The notes beneath the pieces were generated by a model. It was not told where the DNA came from and ran no database searches. It was given only the letters and a program-made list of their open reading frames with translations. A DNA stretch of 64,000 nucleotides from G965230065 sp965230065 (GTDB lineage Bacteria > Bacteroidota > Bacteroidia > Cytophagales > Cyclobacteriaceae): contig OZ245942.1 in NCBI GenBank assembly GCA_965230065.1, positions 7,316,001 through 7,380,000 of the forward strand, read 5' to 3'. The position numbers and the translations under genes are program-made. This document shows positions 1 to 7,661 of this stretch, piece by piece; position 1 is the first letter of the stretch, and the number at the start of each line of letters is the position of its first letter.

Positions 1-495
1 AGACAAACCATTGAACTCGAACAATCCATATTCCGGTGTCAGGTAAATTTCATTGGCCACGGAAGCCAGGTAATAACCTGCTTCGGTATATATTTCGCTA
101 TAAGCAATCAAAAATTTACCAGATTCTTTGAAATCAATCAGAGCATTACGGATTTCTTCAAGGGTAGCATACCCGGCTCCGATCATGCCTGCATTCAAAT
201 AAATACCTTTCACTTTTTCGTCCTCTTTGGCAGCCTTAATCGCCTGCTTTATCTCAATCAGCCCGGCGGGCAAATCACCCATAGAGAAACCAGGAATTTG
301 CGCCAAAGGGTCGTCTATGGTCCTTTCTTCAATAGGACGGTTCAAATCGAGGCGCAACACAGCATTTTCGCTAATTGGCCGTACATCATCTGTGGCTGAA
401 GCAGCAATACCAATTGACAAGATGACCATAAAAAAGAGTCCAAAAAATAAAAACAACCCCACGAGGGTGGCTAAAACATTCAATAAAAATCTCAT
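1..495 (-). CDS. sppA: Signal peptide peptidase SppA, 67K type (N-terminal part, runs off window)
   Basis: Only the first 165 codons are inside the window; the gene continues past the left edge. The ATG at 493-495 begins an N-terminal hydrophobic anchor (about residues 3-33, rich in L, F and V). It is followed by a region containing 'RPISENAVLRLDLNRPI', 'FSMGDLPAGLIEIKQAI' and 'YSEIYTEAGYYLASVANEIY', which match the N-terminal domain of membrane-anchored SppA (protease IV, family S49). That serine protease degrades leftover signal peptides in the membrane. The catalytic Lys may fall in the visible part, but the catalytic Ser is outside. It is divergent from folK with about 90 bases between, and a TAATTTTG -7-like element lies upstream on the minus strand. 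Family call is confident; full-length integrity cannot be judged. Confidence 0.88.
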   Translation of the reverse strand, partial: MRFLLNVLATLVGLFLFFGLFFMVILSIGIAASATDDVRPISENAVLRLDLNRPIEERTIDDPLAQIPGFSMGDLPAGLIEIKQAIKAAKEDEKVKGIYLNAGMIGAGYATLEEIRNALIDFKESGKFLIAYSEIYTEAGYYLASVANEIYLTPEYGLFEFNGLS

Positions 496-528
496 ATTAT
501 CTATATCTTAAATTCGGTGTAAACTGTA

Positions 529-558
529 CAAAATTAGGAATAATGCACAACATTCAAC
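529..558 (-). promoter_or_regulatory. Putative Bacteroidota-type promoter of sppA
   Basis: On the minus strand, 536-529 reads TAATTTTG, a perfect fit to the Bacteroidota -7 consensus TAnnTTTG. A GTTG at 558-555 lies 18 bases upstream and could be the -33 element. The site is 34 bases before the sppA ATG, a suitable leader length. This is inferred from consensus only. Confidence 0.42.
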
Positions 559-589
559 ACGCATTCTCTATTTTTGAGATGTGAAAGTG

Positions 590-1087
590 ATGGAAGGCAT
601 TTTTTTACTGCTGGGTACAAACCTGGGAAACAGGCAGGATAACTTACAGAAAGCACGGCAGCTTATCAGCCAACAGGCCGGCGAAGTTATCCATTCTTCC
701 TCCATTTATGAAACAGAAGCCTGGGGTGAAACCGACCAGCCCCTCTTTTTAAACCAGGTTATTCAAATCAATACAAACCTGCCACCCGAAATGCTTTTGG
801 AACGCTTACAAGGTATAGAAGAAGCAATGGGAAGAGTTCGCCACCGGAAGTGGGGAGAGCGCGTTATTGACATTGATATTTTGTATTATTATGACAAAAT
901 CATTGATACCAAAACATTGAAAGTCCCTCATCCGGGCATACCCCAACGGCGTTTCACCTTAGCACCCCTCTGCGAAATAGCCGCCGAAGCTATGCATCCC
1001 ACAATACATAAAACTCAACAGGAATTGCTTAATGCATGTACTGATCCGCTGAAAGTGTGGAAGTGGAATAATGGCAGTAGGCAATAG
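590..1087 (+). CDS. folK: 2-amino-4-hydroxy-6-hydroxymethyldihydropteridine pyrophosphokinase (HPPK)
   Basis: The enzyme transfers pyrophosphate from ATP to 6-hydroxymethyl-7,8-dihydropterin, the step before dihydropteroate synthase in folate synthesis. The protein (165 residues from this start, normal for HPPK) opens with 'FLLLGTNLGNR', the family's first signature. It continues with 'SSIYETEAWGETDQPLFLNQV' and carries the ATP and metal signature as 'RKWGERVIDIDILYY', including the DIDI acidic pair. The ATG at 590 is preferred; an in-frame GTG at 581 would add three residues. It stands alone on the plus strand, convergent with fabD. Very secure. Confidence 0.94.
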   Translation: MEGIFLLLGTNLGNRQDNLQKARQLISQQAGEVIHSSSIYETEAWGETDQPLFLNQVIQINTNLPPEMLLERLQGIEEAMGRVRHRKWGERVIDIDILYYYDKIIDTKTLKVPHPGIPQRRFTLAPLCEIAAEAMHPTIHKTQQELLNACTDPLKVWKWNNGSRQ

Positions 1088-1132
1088 CAGCAGGCAGTCA
1101 TTTTGAGATTACTGCCAAGTGCCACTGCCTAC
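1077..1132. repeat. Nested inverted repeat between folK and fabD
   Basis: GTAGGCA (1077-1083) pairs with TGCCTAC (1126-1132), and inside it GGCAGT (1093-1098) pairs with ACTGCC (1111-1116). The tract is made of degenerate copies of a GGCAGTA-like unit. It overlaps the last codons of folK, whose stop is at 1085-1087. It lies between convergent genes, so it could act as a two-way terminator, but it has no good T-run. A simple low-complexity repeat is equally possible. Confidence 0.45.
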
Positions 1133-1183
1133 TAATATTGATACTACATTGTAAAATATTAAAAGCTACAGCCACAATTATTA

Positions 1184-2065
1184 TTACGCGTTGATGCTTG
1201 AAACATTCGCATCCCTGTTGATCTTTTTCACCAGTCCGCTTAACACCCTTCCCGGCCCGCATTCAATAAATTCAGAAGCGCCGTCTGCTATCATTTTTTC
1301 TACAGACTGTGACCATTTGACAGGAGCGGTAAGCTGTGCAATCAGGTTTTTTTTGATGGTTTCTACATCTGTTGAAGGCCGGGCGTTTACATTTTGATAT
1401 ACAGGACATATTGGCTTGCTAAAATTTGTATCCATTATAGCAGCTTCCAGTTCCTGCCGGGCAGGCTCCATCAGGGGTGAGTGAAAGGCCCCACCTACCT
1501 GCAAAGGAATAGCGCGCTTAGCCCCGGCTTCCTTCATCTTTTCGCATGCGATTTCAATACCTTTGAACGAACCGGAAATTACCAGTTGGCCTGGACTGTT
1601 ATAATTGGCAGGTACTACTACTTCTTCGGTAATTCCCTGGCAAACTTCTTCAACTACGGCGTTTTCCAGTCCTAATATAGCCGCCATGGTAGACGGGTTG
1701 ATTTCGCAGGCTTTTTGCATGGCCCGGGCACGCTGCGCTACCAGTTGCAGGGCATCGGCAAATCCCAGCGCTTTATTGGCTACCAGGGCAGAAAACTCAC
1801 CCAGGGAATGCCCGGCTACCATATCAGGATGAAAATCAGGAGCCAAAGAAGCAAGAACCACCGAGTGCAAAAATATAGCAGGCTGGGTAACGTTGGTAGC
1901 TTTGAGTTCTTCTTCACTGCCTTTGAACATCACATCGGTAATGCTGAATCCTAGTATTTCATTGGCTTGTTCAAAAGCTTCTTTGGCCTGGGCGTGGTTT
2001 TCATAGAGGTCTTGTCCCATGCCCGGAAACTGGGCACCCTGTCCGGGGAAAATGTATGCTTTCAT
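1184..2065 (-). CDS. fabD: Malonyl CoA-acyl carrier protein transacylase
   Basis: This enzyme loads malonyl groups from CoA onto acyl carrier protein to start each fatty-acid elongation. The 293-residue protein begins 'MKAYIFPGQGAQFPGMG' (the family N-terminus with the GQGAQ motif) and has the nucleophile elbow GHSLGE with Ser87. It has the catalytic His in 'GGAFHSPLM' (around residue 195) and the C-terminal 'VKWSQSV' and 'ECGPGRVLSGL' motifs. Length is normal. It is monocistronic here and convergent with folK. A TATATTTG -7 element sits 44 bases upstream. Secure. Confidence 0.96.
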   Translation of the reverse strand: MKAYIFPGQGAQFPGMGQDLYENHAQAKEAFEQANEILGFSITDVMFKGSEEELKATNVTQPAIFLHSVVLASLAPDFHPDMVAGHSLGEFSALVANKALGFADALQLVAQRARAMQKACEINPSTMAAILGLENAVVEEVCQGITEEVVVPANYNSPGQLVISGSFKGIEIACEKMKEAGAKRAIPLQVGGAFHSPLMEPARQELEAAIMDTNFSKPICPVYQNVNARPSTDVETIKKNLIAQLTAPVKWSQSVEKMIADGASEFIECGPGRVLSGLVKKINRDANVSSINA

Positions 2066-2108
2066 GGTATATTTTTTCAGTGGTTATGTAAACTGTTTGC
2101 TTAGGGCG

Positions 2109-2140
2109 CAAATATAGGCGTTCTCGTACAAGCGAAAAAA
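2109..2140 (-). promoter_or_regulatory. Putative promoter of fabD
   Basis: The minus strand reads TATATTTG at 2116-2109, an exact match to TAnnTTTG. A TTTT run about 20 bases further upstream sits where the -33 TTTG is expected. The start codon of fabD follows 44 bases downstream. Consensus-based only. Confidence 0.42.
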
Positions 2141-2165
2141 TGCCCCTACATTATACTTCAACTCC

Positions 2166-3218
2166 TTAAGTTTTATCTCCGATGAAATAAGCGTAAGGAT
2201 GCAGAAATTCCACTTCTTCAAAAATTTGCTTCAGTAAAGCCGTAAACGGAATAAAAAGGATCATCCCGGTTACGCCCCAAATCAAATTTCCTGTGAAAAT
2301 AGCCAATATGGTAAACATGGGATTGACACTCACCTTGCTACCTACAATTTTAGGGGTAATCAGGTAGCTTTCAAAAGACTGGATAACCACAAAATAGATG
2401 ATAATACCAAAGGGATACCACAAAGAATCTTTGGTAACCAGGGCAAAAAGTGCAGGCAGGATAGAACCTACCAACGGGCCAACAAAGGGGACAATGTTGA
2501 GACAAGCCGCAAAAACCGCAAAAAATAAAGCGTGTTTTATGCCAAGCGCATACAAAGCAATGCTATTGCACACTGTGAGCACCAGTACCACCAGCAAAAT
2601 ACCAATGATGTAACCCTGTACTACCTTTTTTAACCGCAACAAAATGCCACCAACATCTTTGTGTTTAAATTTGAATATGGTGCGTAAAAATTTAAATATT
2701 TTGTCCCGGTAAATCAAAAACATGGTTACAAAAGCTAAAAACAAAGTAGCCTGAATGAAACCAACTCCCAGGGCTGCCAGTCCGTTCGGCACCATTTTCT
2801 GGTTATTTTCAATGATCATTCCGGCAATTTCCTTGGTATTGTCGAGTTGCATGAGTGTATGCGAATCGCTTATGTACTGTCCGAGGAAACCTTTTGTTTT
2901 GTTCAATAATGATTCAATATTCTCGTTAAGCCGGGGCAAGTCATTGGAAAAATTTGAAGATTGGATTAAAAAAAAAGTAATGACTCCTGAAATTGCAATA
3001 ACGGCTATCAATAAGCTGATGACAGAAGCTACCGGGCGTGGAATTTTGTTTTTCTCCAGCCAGCTGCATACCGGAGAGAGCAAAATAGCAACGAAAGCTG
3101 CAAAGATGATTGGGGCTAATATTTGTTTGGCCAGTATCATTGTTAATATGATAATGCCTATCACTATGAAAAATGCTGCCCAATGGACAAGCTTCGATTG
3201 CTGTTGAGATTGTTCCAC
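2166..3218 (-). CDS. AI-2E family transporter (PerM/YdiK type)
   Basis: A polytopic inner-membrane protein of about 350 residues with the family's arrangement. There are paired N-terminal helices ('IVIGIIILTMILAKQILAPIIFAAFVAILL'), a soluble segment, and C-terminal helices holding 'LNIVPFVGPLVGSILPALFAL' and 'GNLIWGVTGMILFIPFTALLK'. The latter are the most conserved signatures of the AI-2E exporter-like family (PF01594). The substrate of members outside the AI-2 exporters is generally unknown. The GTG at 3216-3218 is chosen because it gives 'MEQSQQQSKLVHW', a natural N-terminus; an upstream TTG at 3260 would add 14 hydrophobic residues. It follows the DCC protein gene on the same strand by about 60 bases. 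Confidence 0.85.
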   Translation of the reverse strand: MEQSQQQSKLVHWAAFFIVIGIIILTMILAKQILAPIIFAAFVAILLSPVCSWLEKNKIPRPVASVISLLIAVIAISGVITFFLIQSSNFSNDLPRLNENIESLLNKTKGFLGQYISDSHTLMQLDNTKEIAGMIIENNQKMVPNGLAALGVGFIQATLFLAFVTMFLIYRDKIFKFLRTIFKFKHKDVGGILLRLKKVVQGYIIGILLVVLVLTVCNSIALYALGIKHALFFAVFAACLNIVPFVGPLVGSILPALFALVTKDSLWYPFGIIIYFVVIQSFESYLITPKIVGSKVSVNPMFTILAIFTGNLIWGVTGMILFIPFTALLKQIFEEVEFLHPYAYFIGDKT

Positions 3219-3281
3219 GAAAAAAATAATTGGTTGTACTGTAAAAAAATATGCCTGCAAAATAACAAAAAATTGGAACTA

Positions 3282-3731
3282 TCAATGAGCAGTATACTCT
3301 ATAAAACGATTCTTGATGTGAGGGCCAGGAATACGGCAAGACTCGGTTTTACCAAATAATTTATACCGGTATTTGGCGAGCAAGTCATAAAAAAAATCGC
3401 ATGCAAAACGAGGAATAATGATGAATACATAGCACAGTGGCCAGCCCCCGTCCAGTTTTTTTGCTATTTCCAGTGCAGCCCTGCTTTTGACATAACATCG
3501 ATTATTTTTTACCAATACAATGCTATCAAGGGCAGGATATTGAGCGGATAAATTATATTCTTTGATTATTTCTTTTCCTATGGCTGATTGCAAGGAGGCA
3601 AATGCAAACTTTCCCTGTTTATCCCGATCAATGATAAAGTTAACAGCACCGTTGCAAAAGTTGCACACGCCATCAAATAATATTATTTGTTTTTCAGAAT
3701 GGCCTAGATTCTCTTTCAATAAGCTTTGCAT
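3282..3731 (-). CDS. DCC family thiol-disulfide oxidoreductase (DUF393)
   Basis: A 149-residue protein with the family signature 'ILFDGVCNFCNGAVNFIIDRD' near the N-terminus, where the CxxC-type pair (C-N-F-C) lies in a thioredoxin-like setting. It continues with 'FAFASLQSAIG', 'SIVLVKNNRCYVKSRAALEIAKKLDGGWPL' and the terminal 'YRYKLFGKTESCRIP', all typical of the DCC (DUF393) family. The family is assigned a redox role from its CxxC site; no substrate is known. It is the first gene of a short minus-strand run with the AI-2E transporter. The start ATG at 3729-3731 lies just after the terminator of the upstream large gene. Confidence 0.87.
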   Translation of the reverse strand: MQSLLKENLGHSEKQIILFDGVCNFCNGAVNFIIDRDKQGKFAFASLQSAIGKEIIKEYNLSAQYPALDSIVLVKNNRCYVKSRAALEIAKKLDGGWPLCYVFIIIPRFACDFFYDLLAKYRYKLFGKTESCRIPGPHIKNRFIEYTAH

Positions 3732-3737
3732 TTACCT

Positions 3738-3774
3738 AAAAAAACGAAACAGCAACCTTCTGGGTTGCTGTTTC
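3738..3774 (-). terminator. Rho-independent terminator of the large T9SS type B gene
   Basis: A perfect 12-base inverted repeat: GAAACAGCAACC at 3746-3757 pairs with GGTTGCTGTTTC at 3763-3774 around a 5-base loop. Read on the minus strand, the stem is followed by CG and then seven T residues. It sits 27-55 bases after the stop of the gene ending at 3801 and just before the DCC gene, so it separates the two transcripts. Confidence 0.88.
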
Positions 3775-3800
3775 AGAAAACTTGAATTTTTAGCTTTGTG

Positions 3801-6599
3801 TTAATACAACACCTGCACCCATCCTTTAAACTGGCGTGCGCCCCGGTTGGGATCCAGGTATACAAACTTCACATCTGCCGTGTAATAATATACACCCGGG
3901 GAAACCATCTGCCCATCTTCCGTGCGCCCGTCCCAGTTGATAAAGATACTCTTTTCACCCCCCGACTCATAGGAATATATTTCTTTTCCCCAACGGTTGA
4001 ACACCGTGAACTTCACGTTCTCCACAAATCGCGGACACCTTTCATCAGGGCGGTCATACGCTCTGAACACATCATTGGAACCATCCTCATTGGGAGTAAA
4101 TACATTGGGTAACTCATAGTTGGGGCAGTTGTCATTGCATACCATCTCACTCCACTCACTCTCGTTGCCCGAACGGTCTACCGCTGCCACCCGGTAACAC
4201 CCTGCAAAGGATGCCAGTGGCCCATCCACATATACCGTATCTGATACGTTGGCGATCTTCTCATAACTTCCCTCTTCACCAGTGAATGAAAAATAAATAT
4301 TATAACTTCCTACGTCTTCGTCACAATCTGACGGGTCGCGCTGCCAACTGATGATGTTGACAAACTCATCAAAATCGCAGGGCTTATCTGCCAGGATTTC
4401 CTCACAATCACTAATGATGGCCACTGCCTTCGGTACACAGGGCGGAATTGTATCATTGGGCTGGGTACATACCACCTGCGAGTTATTCAGCAGCGGAGCC
4501 ACAATATCCTCATTCCCATAACTGCCCTGGGTGGTTACATAATAACAATATACCAGTTGGTCTGAAAGTGGCCCTTCCCCGGTAACACTCCCATCGTCTG
4601 TATAGCTGAAACCATTCATGTTCACATCCACACTATCAATCAATACCAACGCATCAGGATTATTTGCATCTACCCGATTGCGGTATACATAATGATAGGG
4701 GTATTCTTCTGTGTTGTTAGACCAGGGCACAGCTGCCTCCCAGTTTAGTGCTACTTCCCCTACCAAAGGGGTGGGTGTTAACCGTACACTGGAAGCTACG
4801 CCGGATGTGTCTACTGCCTGGCCCGTAGCGTCAAACAATACTACCCTGTAGTTGTATACCAAATCGGTAGTATTCAATCCCTGATCTGTAAAAACAGTAT
4901 CTGCCGACGGAGAGGAAACTGATTGCAGCCCGTCTTCACTGCCAAAGCCATTGCCCCGCAATACTTCATATGTATATGGTGGGGGGAAATTGATACTGTC
5001 TATCTCAAAAGGGCCCATCCACGATATGTCTATACTCCCCTGTTCCATATCTGTATTGGTGATGCTCACTTTGGTAATGATGGGGCCGTTGGCAGGCATT
5101 TCGGCACAAGCCTCTTCTGAAGCAAAACTCTCCCCCCCATTGGGCAATGGAAAGACCGCTACCAACCGGTAACAATACGTTGCACCGGGGTTCAGCCCTT
5201 TGCCATCGTAATCATCTTCAAAACTTACCACGCCGGCATCCACTTCAGCAACCAGTTCGTACTCCCCATCGGCTGGAATCCCCGTCTGGCAGTTATCCGG
5301 TTCAAAAGCAAAACTCTCTACACGTCTCCATATTTGCATACGGTCGGCCTGCGCCTCGCACAGGTAATCGTCCCACACAAGGTTTACCGACCGCTCGTCT
5401 GTGGCCTCGGCCGTTAGCCCCGTAGGTGCCGGGCCTACCACAAATACATTCCACGTTTTGATATCGGCTAAAGAGGGCCCTGATTCAGGGTCATCCGCTG
5501 CTTTGAACTCTATCTGGTAAGGGCGCGTACGGATATGTGAGCAGTCCGTTTGCCACTCAAACTCACCGCTGGCTGGAGACGGCTGTGCCGTGGGCGGATT
5601 GGGGATAAATGTGGCAGGGGAAGAGGCCTGCTGGAACACACCCCCGAAAGCTTGCAGCACAATATCATCCTCATCGGGGTCTTCGGCAGTTACCTGGGCC
5701 GCTAACAAAGACCCTGCCTCCACACAGGTATCTGCCGGGATGGCCAGCACCGGTGGTTCGTTGTCGCACCCTTCTACCAAAATCTGCATATCCCGCGTTA
5801 CCTCCCCCAAAAGCACCCATCTGCCATCAATATACCGCCATTCTTCTATCACAAATGCTATGTTATACTCTCCTTCATTAGCAGGTGCATCCCACACCAA
5901 ATCACCTGTGATAGAATCCAGGGTGAGCGTAGGGGGCGTAGTCCCGTCTTTTTTCGTGGCCTCTGCCCCTGAATTAATGTCATATACATCGGGAAATTCA
6001 TATCCGTCTACTTCCTGATCCCGATCTTGTTGGGGAATCGTAAAACGGTAAGCCAGGCTATCACCATCAGGGTCATAGGCACCGGGGTTATGGGTAAATA
6101 TTTGTCCTGTACAACCTTTATCTACAGGGGGAACCAGTAGTTCGGGCGAACTGTTACAGGCCAGTAGCGGATCAATTACGATGGTGGTTTCCACGTAAAA
6201 TGGCGTATTTACAGAGTTGATCATGTTCAGTATCTCAGCATTTCTGTTGAACTCCCTGAAAGTGATGGTGTATTCGCCCGGTCCCGGAAAGGTGTGGGTA
6301 ATCACGAATGTACTCTTACGAATCAGGTCTTCCCCCGATATAATATCCCTTCTGAAAAAATCATTTTCAGTATCCAGGTTTACTGGTTCGCCATGCCCAA
6401 AGAATATTTCCCCATTCCCAAATTCTACATCCGAACCCGTATCTTCGTAGCCGACGATGGTAAACTCATAGGTCAAGGACTGACAGGAAACCAGTCGGGC
6501 AATAATCTCTCCTGCCCTGATATGGGTGGCATGCAGTTTTGCACTTATACCACTCAAAAGCAGCAAAAACACTGTAATGCGTAAGTATATCGTTCTCAA
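3801..6599 (-). CDS. Large secreted protein with T9SS type B (gliding motility-associated) C-terminal domain
   Basis: A 932-residue secreted protein. A signal peptide covers residues 1-24 ('ITVFLLLLSGISAKLHA' then T-H). The body has cadherin/PKD-like stretches ('SPELLVPPVDKGCTGQIFTHNPGAYDPDGDSLAYRF', 'VTAEDPDEDDI') and several fibronectin III-like modules ('PTGLTAEATDERSVNLVWDDYLCEAQADRMQIWRR', 'GEVALNWEAAVPW', 'YNIYFSFTGEEGSYEKIANV'). The last 100 residues are a clear CHU_C / TIGR04131 domain: 'LPNVFTPNEDGSNDVFRAY', 'FNRWGKEIYSYES', 'NWDGRTEDGQMVSPGVYYY'. That domain directs export by the type IX system and surface display. Ligand or adhesive target is unknown. It is monocistronic, with its own strong terminator. 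Confidence 0.9.
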   Translation of the reverse strand: MRTIYLRITVFLLLLSGISAKLHATHIRAGEIIARLVSCQSLTYEFTIVGYEDTGSDVEFGNGEIFFGHGEPVNLDTENDFFRRDIISGEDLIRKSTFVITHTFPGPGEYTITFREFNRNAEILNMINSVNTPFYVETTIVIDPLLACNSSPELLVPPVDKGCTGQIFTHNPGAYDPDGDSLAYRFTIPQQDRDQEVDGYEFPDVYDINSGAEATKKDGTTPPTLTLDSITGDLVWDAPANEGEYNIAFVIEEWRYIDGRWVLLGEVTRDMQILVEGCDNEPPVLAIPADTCVEAGSLLAAQVTAEDPDEDDIVLQAFGGVFQQASSPATFIPNPPTAQPSPASGEFEWQTDCSHIRTRPYQIEFKAADDPESGPSLADIKTWNVFVVGPAPTGLTAEATDERSVNLVWDDYLCEAQADRMQIWRRVESFAFEPDNCQTGIPADGEYELVAEVDAGVVSFEDDYDGKGLNPGATYCYRLVAVFPLPNGGESFASEEACAEMPANGPIITKVSITNTDMEQGSIDISWMGPFEIDSINFPPPYTYEVLRGNGFGSEDGLQSVSSPSADTVFTDQGLNTTDLVYNYRVVLFDATGQAVDTSGVASSVRLTPTPLVGEVALNWEAAVPWSNNTEEYPYHYVYRNRVDANNPDALVLIDSVDVNMNGFSYTDDGSVTGEGPLSDQLVYCYYVTTQGSYGNEDIVAPLLNNSQVVCTQPNDTIPPCVPKAVAIISDCEEILADKPCDFDEFVNIISWQRDPSDCDEDVGSYNIYFSFTGEEGSYEKIANVSDTVYVDGPLASFAGCYRVAAVDRSGNESEWSEMVCNDNCPNYELPNVFTPNEDGSNDVFRAYDRPDERCPRFVENVKFTVFNRWGKEIYSYESGGEKSIFINWDGRTEDGQMVSPGVYYYTADVKFVYLDPNRGARQFKGWVQVLY

Positions 6600-6963
6600 A
6601 GCTTTCTTAATTTAAGCGTACCAACTAAAATCAAACTTGTGGAAGCAGTAAGTATTTCGTTGCAAAGCAGAACTTACCTTATATAGGTAAACGGTTGGCA
6701 ACACTACAAATTACGCCACTTGATTTATTTTTTATAAAGTATTGTTTCATTCAAACATTTTTCTTGAACAAAACATTTTTCTTATAAAACAAAGATAACA
6801 TTTTTGTCAAGATTTTATTTTATTTTAAGTTTTCTCCCCAGAAGGAACTATCGTAGTTTAGAATGGTTTAAAATAAAAGTGAAGTATGCTAACATACATT
6901 GTATGCTAAAGTTTCGTGCTGTAATTTAGCCCGAAATTTCGCCAAATAAACCCTTTTTACTGT
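6600..6963. other. Divergent intergenic region upstream of sdhC, with nested palindromes
   Basis: 364 bases without a gene between the divergent T9SS protein gene and sdhC. It is very A+T rich with T- and A-runs around 6720-6830. Near its right end GTATG-CTAA-CATAC (6884-6897) overlaps CATAC-ATT-GTATG (6893-6905) and GTATGCTAA recurs at 6901-6909, so two alternative hairpins or a repeated operator-like motif share one arm. No small gene was seen. Confidence 0.6.
6898..6929 (+). promoter_or_regulatory. Possible sdhC promoter
   Basis: ATTG at 6898-6901 and TAATTTAG at 6922-6929 (one mismatch to TAnnTTTG) are separated by 20 bases, the usual Bacteroidota spacing. The putative -33 element lies inside the repeated GTATGCTAA palindrome, which would let a regulator bound there affect transcription. 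Start of sdhC is 35 bases downstream of the -7 element. Confidence 0.35.
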
Positions 6964-7650
6964 ATGAGTTGGTTAACACAAACCTTATCAAGCACCATAG
7001 GAAAAAAGATAATCATGTCTTTGACCGGGCTTTTTCTGGTCACCTTTTTAGTCGTACATCTATCCGGTAACTTTTTGTTGCTCAAGGACGACGGTGGGCA
7101 AGCCTTTAATGAATACACTAAGTTTATGACGACCAACCCGGTTATCAAAACTACATCTTATATTCTTTATTCTTTCATCCTTATTCACGTTATTTATTCA
7201 CTTGTTTTATCGGTATACAACCGCAATGCACGCCCGGTAAAATATGCGGTCTATAAGGGAGGAGCCAACAGTTCATGGTCTTCCCGGAATATGGGTTTTT
7301 TAGGAACCATCATCCTTATCTTTTTAATTATACATCTCAGAAGTTTCTGGTATGAACTCAAATGGGGGGCAGTGCCCATGGCTTCATATCCTGAAGTGGG
7401 CGATATTCGTGATTTGTATACCGTGGTAGCAGCTTCTTTTTCTCAGTGGTGGTACGTCGCAATTTATATAGCTTGTATGATTGGGTTGGCATTTCATTTA
7501 TCACATGGTTTTGCCAGTGCGTTCCAAACACTGGGCATCAATCACCAGAAATACACACCCGCCATTAGAAAAGTGGGAATTGCATTTGCCATTATTGTTC
7601 CATTGTTGTTTGCCATGATACCCATCGTTATGTTCATAAACAGCTTATAA
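6964..7650 (+). CDS. sdhC: Succinate dehydrogenase cytochrome b subunit
   Basis: A 228-residue membrane anchor of complex II, of the fused five-helix cytochrome b558 type used by Bacteroidota. It begins 'MSWLTQTLSSTIGKKIIMSLTGLFLVTFLVVHLSGN'; the His in 'VVHLSGN' is a haem-ligand candidate. Further helices carry His in 'FILIHVIYSLVLS', 'LIFLIIHLRSF' and 'IGLAFHLSHGFASAFQTLG'. It carries electrons between SdhB and menaquinone. It is first in sdhC-sdhA-sdhB, with 11 bases to sdhA. Strong family match. Confidence 0.93.
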   Translation: MSWLTQTLSSTIGKKIIMSLTGLFLVTFLVVHLSGNFLLLKDDGGQAFNEYTKFMTTNPVIKTTSYILYSFILIHVIYSLVLSVYNRNARPVKYAVYKGGANSSWSSRNMGFLGTIILIFLIIHLRSFWYELKWGAVPMASYPEVGDIRDLYTVVAASFSQWWYVAIYIACMIGLAFHLSHGFASAFQTLGINHQKYTPAIRKVGIAFAIIVPLLFAMIPIVMFINSL

Positions 7651-7661
7651 ACTAAAAATAT

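Noticed and set aside
5590..6018. Long plus-strand frames opposite the large T9SS type B gene
   Set aside because: They lie antisense within a gene with clear signal peptide and C-terminal domain, and their translations are low-complexity Ser/Pro-rich strings without domain features.
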